13,389 nucleotides of DNA, from positions 1 to 13,389 of the forward strand of contig NZ_JAAVGY010000041.1 in assembly GCF_014799995.1 (NCBI RefSeq), read 5' to 3'. Shown one piece after another: positions 1 through 5,631 of the stretch (position 1 is its first letter; each line of letters opens with the position of its first letter). Under the pieces are notes generated by a model. It searched no databases. It was not told where the DNA came from and saw nothing but the letters and a program-made list of their open reading frames with translations. This DNA comes from Helicobacter sp. (GTDB lineage Bacteria > Campylobacterota > Campylobacteria > Campylobacterales > Helicobacteraceae). A program made the translations under genes and the position numbers.

Positions 1-425
1 AAATCCTCTGTGTTGGTTAAGACAATATGTGTTAAATTGTTGTTTTTATTTGTGATGGTCTCACGCAGAAAATAGAGAATGGATTCATAGAATGCTTTGC
101 ATTCAAGATTTGGATTTTGCGCGTTCAATCTTACAAATTCGTGGCTATTGCTGCTGCTCTTGACTTCAAAAAGCACTTTTGGGATGGAATCTTCATAGAT
201 TGCCAAATCGATTCTATCTTTCGTGTTGCAATCATAATTAAACGATTGATGCAAGAAATCACGTAAGAGATTCTTTTGGTGTTCCTCCGATTCACCCTTA
301 GAATCCGCAATGCCCGCTAGATACGATTCCAAGCTTTGCCCAAATTCCCCGAGCGCGTCTTTTGCGGGAGAAAATGGGCTATGGCTTTGCACAAAATCTT
401 GCAATGTTCTAGGGCAATAGCGCAC
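1..425 (-). CDS. Type IIG restriction-modification protein, N-terminal part (partial)
   Basis: This is the first 141 codons of a gene that continues beyond the left edge. The frame is open throughout and resembles the N-terminal nuclease region of single-chain type IIG (Eco57I-like) restriction-methylation enzymes. These cut DNA near an asymmetric site and methylate it with a downstream N6-adenine methylase domain, which lies outside this window. Visible features are the SEEHQKNLLRDFL segment (about residues 46-58), then RIDLAIY and VLFEVKSSSN, which supply a PD-(D/E)XK-type triad D73...E87-x-K89, and a final HIVLTNTED stretch as in this family. I chose GTG at 425-423: GGGAG lies 7 nt upstream, and the start aligns with an ATG in the degenerate second copy at 1659. 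The Shine-Dalgarno is part of an 11-bp inverted repeat with codons 17-21 (see separate entry). Whether the full gene is intact cannot be judged here. Confidence 0.75.
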   Translation of the reverse strand, partial: MRYCPRTLQDFVQSHSPFSPAKDALGEFGQSLESYLAGIADSKGESEEHQKNLLRDFLHQSFNYDCNTKDRIDLAIYEDSIPKVLFEVKSSSNSHEFVRLNAQNPNLECKAFYESILYFLRETITNKNNNLTHIVLTNTED

Positions 426-480
426 TATTTTCTCCCGTTTTCAATCTTGCCGCGCACATGTTTAATGCTCCATAGCACTT
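335..480. repeat. Diverged direct repeat, left copy
   Basis: This segment matches 1568-1718 in the same orientation. A 28-bp block is identical (379-406 versus 1613-1640), and the flanking stretches are clearly related but carry substitutions and small indels. The repeat covers the upstream region, ribosome site and first ~30 codons of the type IIG gene. The two copies flank the aldo/keto reductase gene. Confidence 0.75.
365..437 (-). promoter_or_regulatory. Inverted repeat sequestering the ribosome site of the type IIG gene
   Basis: On the minus strand CGGGAGAAAAT (437-427) contains the Shine-Dalgarno immediately before the GTG start. It is perfectly complementary to ATTTTCTCCCG (375-365) inside the coding sequence, with 51 nt between the arms. 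In the transcript this 11-bp stem would hide the ribosome site. In the diverged second copy (1568-1718) the corresponding arms can still pair for about 8 bp including one G-U. The pairing is read directly from the sequence; the regulatory role is inference. Confidence 0.5.
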
Positions 481-493
481 GACATATTTTAGC

Positions 494-1480
494 TCACTTC
501 CCACCAAACACAGGAAAAGACGAATGTTCGCCATAATCCTTAAATGCCAGCTTTTCAAGCGTTTGCAAATCTTCTTTTGAGAGTGTGAAATTGACCTCTG
601 CATTTTGTGCGATATAGGCAGGAGTTTTACTCTTTGGCAAAGAAACAAGCCCTAGCTCCAAAGTGTAGCGGATACAAAGTTGCGCGGGACTGACATTGTA
701 TTTTTTTGCCAATTCTACCACGCGAACATCTTTTAAAAGCTTGCCATGCGCAATGGGTGAATATGCCTCTACGATGATATTTTGACTTTTGCAATAATCT
801 ATCAATGTAAAAGGAGTATTGCCAATGTGTGTTAAAATCTGATTAATAGCGGGCTTGATTTTGCAGTGTTTTTGGATATTTTCTATATCTTTTTTCTCAA
901 AATTACTCACACCGACAGAACGCACTTTGCCCGCCTTTTGTGCGTCTTGTAATGCGTTATAGACTTCTACATTTTCTTTAAAAAAATCACCCTTTCTAAA
1001 GCTATTCCACGGCTGTGGGCTATGAATCAGCATTAAATCAAGATAATCAAGTTTCATCGTTTTTAAGGAAGTATCTATGGAATCACTCGCGCTTTGATAA
1101 TCTTTGTATTCTGCACGAATCTTGCTTGTAATAAAAAGCTCTTCACGTTTGATTTTGCTTTTTCTTACCGCTGCGCCCACGCCTCTTTCGTTTCCATAGG
1201 CTTGAGCAGTATCAAAATGGCGATAGCCGACTTTGAGTGCTACATTGATGACATTTTCTACGATACTATCTTCAACGCGCCATAAACCAAGCCCCAATTT
1301 TGGAATCTTTATGCCATCATTCATTGTGAAGGTTTCATCTAGGATTTTTTGGACGTTTTTGTCCAAGTTTTCTGCTCCTTGCAAAAGATTTGGCATAAAT
1401 GCCGTGCCTACACCTGCTACGCCTAGCATTGTAGAAGCCTTAAGAAAATTACGCCGAGAATAAGAAATTTTGTTTTGCAT
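494..1480 (-). CDS. Tat-exported aldo/keto reductase
   Basis: 328-residue NAD(P)H-dependent aldo/keto reductase of the AKR3/AKR5-like group, predicted to reduce aldehydes or ketones; the substrate is unknown. The N-terminus carries a twin-arginine signal, SRRNFLKAS (residues 8-16), followed by a hydrophobic segment to about residue 35, so the enzyme is probably periplasmic. The catalytic tetrad is complete: D90 and Y95 (in HFDTAQAYGNE), K120 (in FITSKI) and H153 (in DLMLIHSP). GVSNF (190-194) and LPKSKTP (281-287, cofactor loop) are also typical. I start at the ATG at 1480 because AGGAG lies 6 nt upstream and the Tat motif follows; an upstream in-frame start at 1534 would add 18 residues with no ribosome site. 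The gene stands alone between two diverged repeats of the type IIG gene. A small inverted repeat (AACCA/TGGTT arms, 1509-1525) lies in its upstream region and might be an operator. Confidence 0.88.
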   Translation of the reverse strand: MQNKISYSRRNFLKASTMLGVAGVGTAFMPNLLQGAENLDKNVQKILDETFTMNDGIKIPKLGLGLWRVEDSIVENVINVALKVGYRHFDTAQAYGNERGVGAAVRKSKIKREELFITSKIRAEYKDYQSASDSIDTSLKTMKLDYLDLMLIHSPQPWNSFRKGDFFKENVEVYNALQDAQKAGKVRSVGVSNFEKKDIENIQKHCKIKPAINQILTHIGNTPFTLIDYCKSQNIIVEAYSPIAHGKLLKDVRVVELAKKYNVSPAQLCIRYTLELGLVSLPKSKTPAYIAQNAEVNFTLSKEDLQTLEKLAFKDYGEHSSFPVFGGK

Positions 1481-1530
1481 TTTTGCTCCTTTTACGAAAT
1501 GTATTTGCAACCATAACACTTGGTTATTTA

Positions 1531-1659
1531 TCAATTTATTTGGCTATCCAAATAATACTTCAATGCCTTTTGCCCAAACTCCTTGCGCGCGCCTTGTGCG
1601 GGAGAAAGGGGACTATGGCTTTGCACAAAATCTTGCAATGCGATGTGCCAATAGCACAT
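1531..1659 (-). pseudogene. Remnant 5' end of a second type IIG restriction gene copy
   Basis: A 42-codon open frame starts at ATG 1659 behind GGGGGAGAG and ends at TGA 1531. Its residues 8-20 (LQDFVQSHSPLSP) are nearly the same as residues 8-20 of the type IIG protein at 1-425 (LQDFVQSHSPFSP), and similarity continues to EFGQ. It then loses the SEEHQKN-type continuation and stops. I read it as debris of a duplicated or displaced restriction gene, not as a functional protein, although the ribosome site and start are intact and it could still be translated. Confidence 0.6.
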
Positions 1660-1718
1660 TCTCTCCCCCGTTTTTTGCCCATTCTAGCGCGCGCACGCTT
1701 TAAAGCCCCTTAAAACTT
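1568..1718. repeat. Diverged direct repeat, right copy
   Basis: Right-hand partner of 335-480, sharing the identical 28-bp block at 1613-1640. It includes the ribosome site and 5' codons of the remnant reading frame and runs up to the edge of the high-G+C island that holds the SMR genes. Similarity stops near 1718 on the right. On the left it becomes hard to follow between about 1568 and 1545. Confidence 0.7.
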
Positions 1719-1840
1719 TGGCGTAGCGCATAGTGCGTGCTGTCAAACGCGTTTGCCCGCTTCTGCAAAGTTTTCCTATCGCGCCACTCTTGCGCACAGA
1801 ATCTCATCGCATTACCAAAGAAGCGCGACACTCTTTGACG
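1700..1840 (-). other. GC-rich stretch downstream of the SMR pair with an in-frame open tail
   Basis: No recognisable gene. The line 1741-1800 is 32/60 G+C, well above the surrounding low-G+C genes. Directly after the stop codon of the second SMR gene the same frame stays open for another 46 codons and ends at TAA 1700-1702. Internal GTG (1831) and ATG (1807) codons exist but have no convincing ribosome site. The translated tail is rich in Arg, Phe and Gln and I recognise no family. It may be the remnant of a gene, or chance in a GC-rich segment. Confidence 0.25.
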
Positions 1841-2155
1841 CTACCCCACAAGCTTCAACCCCACGACAGCGGCGATGATGAGCGCGACAAAAAAGAGTTT
1901 TTTCAAGCTCTTGCTCTCGCCAAAAAACAAAATGCTGACCGCCACGCCCCCTGCTGCGCCGATTCCCGTCCATATCGCATACGCTGTTGCCATCGCGATT
2001 TCTTGCATGGCGAGCGAAAGAAAGCTAAAGCTTAGCGCAAACTGAATGCCCATTCCCAGCAAAAAAATCTTTGCGCCGCTTAGGCTGTATTTTTTCATCG
2101 TGATGACGCCGACAATCTCCAAACCACCCGCGATAAATAGACAAACCCAACTCAT
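1841..2155 (-). CDS. SMR-family exporter subunit, YkkD/GdnD-like
   Basis: 104-residue small multidrug resistance protein with four predicted membrane helices and the family length. It carries the conserved membrane glutamate E13 (in AGGLEIVGV), the AYAIWTGIGAAGG motif of helix 3 (about residues 58-70) and the C-terminal VGLKL. The pattern is closest to Bacillus YkkD, the partner of YkkC in a heterodimeric guanidinium exporter; that recall is from memory, not a search. It overlaps the upstream SMR gene by 4 nt (ATGA), so the two are almost certainly translationally coupled and co-assemble. AAGGA precedes the start with good spacing. G+C is higher than in the neighbouring genes. Confidence 0.85.
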   Translation of the reverse strand: MSWVCLFIAGGLEIVGVITMKKYSLSGAKIFLLGMGIQFALSFSFLSLAMQEIAMATAYAIWTGIGAAGGVAVSILFFGESKSLKKLFFVALIIAAVVGLKLVG

Positions 2156-2604
2156 TTGCTATCCTTTTTTGAATCGTGATTCTGATTAAAAGCCTGCATT
2201 TCTTGGACAACATCATCTAGCCCTAATTCATGCACAATCTCTTCGACTGAATCCCGCTCCTTCGTGTTTTCTTTCTCGCTTGTCGCGAGCTTGAGCCCGA
2301 TGACGCCGATGAGCAAAAGCAAGATGAGCACGATTTTGAGCAACGAAAACGGCTCGCCAAAGACGCAAATTTCGGCAAGCGCGATGCCGACCGTGCCGAT
2401 TCCGACAAACACGCTATACGCCACGCCGATTTCGATGTCGCTCTTGATTGCCAAAGCCATAGCGGCAAACGAGAACAAAATCCCGATTCCTGTGAGCGTG
2501 TAGAGCAACAGATTGTCCGCATATTTGAGCCCACTCGCCCAAAAACATTCAACGATTCCGCCGAGAATAATCAATCCCCAAGCGAGATTAGTGGAAATTT
2601 TCAT
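2152..2604 (-). CDS. SMR-family exporter subunit, YkkC/GdnC-like, with long C-terminal tail
   Basis: 150-residue SMR protein. Residues 1-108 form the four-helix fold with the essential glutamate E19 (in GGIVECFWASGLKYAD), the helix-3 motif AYSVFVGIGTVG and the final IGVIGLKLAT. WASGLKYAD resembles the WAVGLKYTH signature of SugE/Gdx guanidinium exporters, and the overall match is to YkkC. About 40 highly charged residues follow the last helix. YkkC also has a charged tail, but a shorter one. It is the first gene of the pair and overlaps its partner by 4 nt. AAGGA lies 6 nt before the ATG. Predicted role: inner-membrane proton-coupled export of guanidinium or a related cation as a heterodimer with its partner. 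The substrate is inferred from family resemblance only. Confidence 0.85.
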   Translation of the reverse strand: MKISTNLAWGLIILGGIVECFWASGLKYADNLLLYTLTGIGILFSFAAMALAIKSDIEIGVAYSVFVGIGTVGIALAEICVFGEPFSLLKIVLILLLLIGVIGLKLATSEKENTKERDSVEEIVHELGLDDVVQEMQAFNQNHDSKKDSK

Positions 2605-2886
2605 GCTAAATCCTTAGAAATAAAATATAGATTGAGGCAATTCTGATTTAAGAAAAGCCCAAGCCGATTGCAAATAACAAGAATCTTATGAAAGCAAAAA
2701 ATCAGAGAAGAGCGAGATAGGAATAATGCAGGCGCAGCAAGATGTTTGTATAGGCATAGTGATGAGACGCGGGCGGACGCACGGCGCAGAAAACAGAGCC
2801 GCAACGGCGCGACCACGCTGGAACGCGAAACGGCGACCAAGACGAAAGGCGAAACGATGCCATGCAACCTCCTTTTTGTTTGCGGC
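2605..2886 (-). promoter_or_regulatory. GC-rich 5' leader of the SMR operon
   Basis: The stretch between the SMR promoter and the first SMR gene is about 280 nt, long for this compact genome. Its upstream half is strikingly GC-rich: 2761-2820 is 42/60 G+C, while ordinary genes here are near one third (18/60 at 8881-8940). It contains repeated short words (CGTTTCGC twice, TGGTCGC twice, CTGCGCC twice on the minus strand) and small hairpins such as GCCG-TTG-CGGC. I do not see the conserved boxes of the guanidine-I or guanidine-II (mini-ykkC) riboswitches. The leader could act through a short translated frame (separate entry) or RNA structure; this is inference. Confidence 0.4.
2702..2863 (-). 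CDS. Candidate leader peptide (uORF) of the SMR operon, 53 aa
   Basis: ATG at 2863-2861 preceded by a consensus AGGAGG (2873-2868) 4 nt upstream, the strongest Shine-Dalgarno in the window, and about 20-25 nt downstream of a TATAAT promoter. The frame runs 53 codons to TGA 2704-2702, ending about 100 nt before the first SMR gene. The peptide begins MASFRLSSWSPFRVPAW and is rich in Ser, Arg, Trp, Cys, His and Tyr. It resembles no family I know and shows no membrane or signal segment. Ribosome site and position fit a regulatory leader peptide. The unusual composition equally fits a chance frame in GC-rich DNA, so existence as a protein is uncertain. Confidence 0.4.
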   Translation of the reverse strand: MASFRLSSWSPFRVPAWSRRCGSVFCAVRPPASHHYAYTNILLRLHYSYLALL

Positions 2887-2892
2887 ATTATA
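2887..2892 (-). promoter_or_regulatory. Extended -10 promoter of the SMR operon
   Basis: TATAAT on the minus strand preceded by TGC, giving an extended -10 element. Start of transcription is expected near 2880, just before the AGGAGG of the leader frame. No good -35 is visible, as is usual in Helicobacter. Confidence 0.6.
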
Positions 2893-3011
2893 GCACGATT
2901 CTTTGGTTATATAAAATGCTAAATTTGTGATGATGAGGAATCTTAAGCTTTGGAATCTAATTCCTGTTTTTGTTTGATTGCTTGTGAGATTCTGGCTTGC
3001 AATTTCTTAAT

Positions 3012-4799
3012 TTATTGCTGTTGCGGGCGCATTTCATCAATCCAAGAGAGCAAAGACAAATCAAAGTCCTTGTTGCTCCTTAAGCGGAAAAAATCTCCGT
3101 CCTTGATAACTTCAAAGAAGTGTGCGGGTGCTTCTTGACTAAGAATTGTTTTGAGTGTTTCCTCGCGATTGCCTGTGTAGGCTTTGAATTTAATCATTGT
3201 TTCTGCCGCAGGGGGATTGCCGCGAATCATCATTTTAGCATTTAATGCCCCCTCATCAATGCTTTTGAGGCGCACCTCATTAGTGTAGTAGAGATTGACA
3301 ATCTCATTGTATTCCACCAAATGTTCTTTATAATGTTCTAGTGCCTTTTCGTATTGTTCCACGATACTTTGAAGATTTTTGGGTAGAGGTTCATCAGGCT
3401 TTTCTTCTTGGTCGTGTTGGATTTTATGCACTTTGCCTTGAGAGGCGAGCAAATAGGCGTAAAATTCGTCCATTTGTTTTCTTAAGTGTCGCAGGCGAAT
3501 TTTGATTTGGTCAGAGAGCATTACATATTCTAAGCGGTCGCGGCGCATAAAGGAAAATTTTGCGGGATTGAGTTCAAAGGTATTGTGTTCGCCCAAAACA
3601 TTATCTACTACGAGGCTATAACGAGGATAAATTTCGTTGTAAGAGCGCACATCTTTGATATAAATATAATCTGCCATAATCGTGCCACCAAGCGTGCTAT
3701 TGATATAGGCAACTTTGGCTTCCACACTTCCTTTTTCTAAGACATCAATCACTACTGTGTGTGCCTTGATTGCACCACGATGTGAGCCGATGAAAGCGGT
3801 GTCGGTTTGGATTTTGGATTTGCTATGTGTTTGCCCCTCAATATTAAGTGCTTTTGGTGGTGGGGTAGGAGTTTTTGAAGTGTTTTCTGTCGTCGCCTCA
3901 TCTTGCTTTTTGGGGGCGGATTGTTTGGTGTTTAGCTCATCGCTGATGATAAAATAAAGTGGCTTGATTTCTTTGAAAAATCCGTCTTTCCCTGCTTGGA
4001 ATTTGATTCTATCCACATCTTCACGCGCGCGAATGCTTGCATCTACGCTTACAGCATTGGCTTGAACGGGTTTAACGGCTAGTATTTCGCCTTTAAGATT
4101 TCTTCCCACACGTCCGGCAACAGGCTTGATATATTCAAAGAGTTCATCGCCTTTGCGCACGGCTTGCATACAGATTCTAGGAGCAAACACGCCCGCTTCT
4201 TGAGATTCTTTGTCAAGAATCTCTGTTTGTAGGTTTTGATAGATTTTTACTTCTCCATCTTTTCCCTCTGTGTTTGCTACTCCTGTGCCAATAGTTAGAA
4301 TCGTTTTAGGAGAGATTTTACCCCGAATCAGACTATTAATAAACGCGTCAATCTGCATTGTGAGCTTGCCATATTCTCGGATTCCGATGAGGTAATCTTG
4401 CAAAATCATTGTTTTGTAAAGTTCTTGATAAATTTCAGATTTGAGTTCTTCGTGGTGCTTGATTTGATTATTGCAGAGTAAAACCGCGTGCAAAGTCGTA
4501 TTCTCATTAGGAACGAGTTTGATTCCAAAGGTTCGTGCGGGTTTTTCGCTTTTTTTGCAAATTTCAATTTTATAAATTTGTTTGATGTCAATGTTTGCGG
4601 TAAAATTTGCGTTTTTATTGAACAAGCCTGTATCATTGACGGGCTTGTATTTGTTTTCGCCTTTTTTGCTATAAAAGGTGCGGAAGTCTAGTAAATAAAA
4701 GTCAATTTCCTCACCGAAATTCTTACGCTCTTGCAATAAAAGATTCCGCAAGTTTTTTACATCATTAAAGACTTTATATCCCTTAGGTGCAAATGCCAT
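3012..4799 (-). CDS. FapA/DUF342 family protein
   Basis: 595-residue cytoplasmic protein of the DUF342/FapA (flagellar assembly protein A) family; no signal peptide or membrane helix is apparent. The family signature is seen at about residues 211-244, with KGDELFEYIKPVAGRVGRNLKGE matching the usual 'KGD-x-LA...G-x-x-G-x-x-V-x-G' pattern. A low-complexity Thr/Pro/Lys linker (about 293-330) is followed by a repetitive beta region (335-410, resembling a stacked beta-helix) and a coiled-coil segment (about 425-515). The C-terminal end (530-590) is a small alpha/beta module. In other bacteria FapA helps place or assemble polar flagella, but the biochemical activity is not settled. It lies 14 nt downstream of the hemerythrin gene and is probably co-transcribed with it. 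Confidence 0.8.
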   Translation of the reverse strand: MAFAPKGYKVFNDVKNLRNLLLQERKNFGEEIDFYLLDFRTFYSKKGENKYKPVNDTGLFNKNANFTANIDIKQIYKIEICKKSEKPARTFGIKLVPNENTTLHAVLLCNNQIKHHEELKSEIYQELYKTMILQDYLIGIREYGKLTMQIDAFINSLIRGKISPKTILTIGTGVANTEGKDGEVKIYQNLQTEILDKESQEAGVFAPRICMQAVRKGDELFEYIKPVAGRVGRNLKGEILAVKPVQANAVSVDASIRAREDVDRIKFQAGKDGFFKEIKPLYFIISDELNTKQSAPKKQDEATTENTSKTPTPPPKALNIEGQTHSKSKIQTDTAFIGSHRGAIKAHTVVIDVLEKGSVEAKVAYINSTLGGTIMADYIYIKDVRSYNEIYPRYSLVVDNVLGEHNTFELNPAKFSFMRRDRLEYVMLSDQIKIRLRHLRKQMDEFYAYLLASQGKVHKIQHDQEEKPDEPLPKNLQSIVEQYEKALEHYKEHLVEYNEIVNLYYTNEVRLKSIDEGALNAKMMIRGNPPAAETMIKFKAYTGNREETLKTILSQEAPAHFFEVIKDGDFFRLRSNKDFDLSLLSWIDEMRPQQQ

Positions 4800-4813
4800 T
4801 GTGTTTTTATTTC

Positions 4814-5479
4814 CTAGAATTGTTTAAAATATTTTTTTGCCAATGTTTCAAAGTTATCCTCATCATCTAAACTAGAATCACGATAAACGATAGGCTGTTT
4901 GCATACTTTGCATCGGACAAATGTGCCTTCTTCTTGCATAATTTTATGCAACGCATCGCAAACTTGAAATTCTTTTAAGAGGCATAGGCAAATGTATTTG
5001 TGCCATTTCCCCTCTCTTATGTTTTCTGTCTCGGCTAAGATTTTTGTCTTTTGCTCTAGGCTATAAGGAATCTCTTTAACATCGTGCAAGCGATTGCGGT
5101 AAGATTCTATTTGTTTGTCCTCGCCTAAAACATGTACAATCAGCCAATTATGCAAGCATTCATAAAATTCCTTTGCGCTATGCTCCACATCTTCTATATC
5201 CATTAGCAGCATAGAAAGATTGGAGATTAGCTCACGATGACGCGTTTTGTGCTGATTCAAAAAGGGGTAACCAATATGCTGCATATATTTTTCTTCATCA
5301 TTAAAATGCTCTTTGGCACTTTCAATAGCGGCGTTCATTCGGGATTCTAATTCTTGTGCTTTATTGGGAGAAGTGCTTTTAGCAAATGCACCAGTTTCCG
5401 CAACGAGTTGCATAAAGGCTTTATGCTGTTCATCTAAATGTTGATTTTTAATGCTAAATTCTTCGCTCCATACTAGCAC
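4814..5479 (-). CDS. Bacteriohemerythrin with cysteine-containing C-terminal extension
   Basis: 221-residue protein. Residues 1-130 form a hemerythrin four-helix bundle with all seven di-iron ligands visible: H19, H58, E62, H77, H81, H116 and D121. Such proteins bind O2 reversibly and serve in oxygen sensing, storage or protection in microaerophiles. A further ~90 residues follow, with cysteines at 164, 166 and 174 and a CKVC motif (190-193) that could bind metal or act in redox. Single-domain bacterial hemerythrins are about 130-140 residues, so this is an extended form; Campylobacter also has long hemerythrins. The start is GTG at 5479 behind AAGGGG with 5-nt spacing. FapA follows 14 nt downstream. 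A TATAAT box is found 45 nt upstream. Confidence 0.88.
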   Translation of the reverse strand: MLVWSEEFSIKNQHLDEQHKAFMQLVAETGAFAKSTSPNKAQELESRMNAAIESAKEHFNDEEKYMQHIGYPFLNQHKTRHRELISNLSMLLMDIEDVEHSAKEFYECLHNWLIVHVLGEDKQIESYRNRLHDVKEIPYSLEQKTKILAETENIREGKWHKYICLCLLKEFQVCDALHKIMQEEGTFVRCKVCKQPIVYRDSSLDDEDNFETLAKKYFKQF

Positions 5480-5523
5480 TTGCGCCCCTTAGTGTTGATT
5501 ATCCCTAGTGAATTAATATTGCA

Positions 5524-5529
5524 ATTATA
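5524..5529 (-). promoter_or_regulatory. -10 box of the hemerythrin-fapA transcript
   Basis: TATAAT (in ACTATAATTG, minus strand) 45 nt before the GTG start of the hemerythrin gene, in the 152-nt gap after tgt. It suggests the hemerythrin and FapA genes have their own promoter besides any readthrough from tgt. Confidence 0.55.
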
Positions 5530-5631
5530 GTATTTTGCACTTTAAACTTGCTTTGATAATATAAAGTTTATTTTTAATTTTTCTAATGTGGAATAGTGGA
5601 GATTCTATAAAGAATCCCAAAAGGCATTAGG

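Noticed and set aside
1481..1534. 18-residue upstream extension of the aldo/keto reductase
   Set aside because: It would bury the Tat signal, and AGGAG sits correctly before the ATG at 1480.
2601..2888. A 95-codon minus-strand frame ending with an ATGA overlap on the first SMR gene
   Set aside because: Its only ATG lies inside the TATAAT promoter box, so it would not be on the transcript, and it has no ribosome site. The 53-codon frame behind AGGAGG is the better candidate.
2725..2893. A plus-strand frame (ATG 2726) with an AGGA before it through the GC-rich leader
   Set aside because: Very Arg/Ala-rich translation without family resemblance, antisense to a good promoter and leader. Looks like chance in GC-rich DNA.
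5598..5618. Hairpin after tgt (8-bp stem with one G-U, TTAT loop) as a terminator
   Set aside because: No T-run follows on the minus strand, so it is not a convincing intrinsic terminator; it could be a processing or attenuating hairpin.
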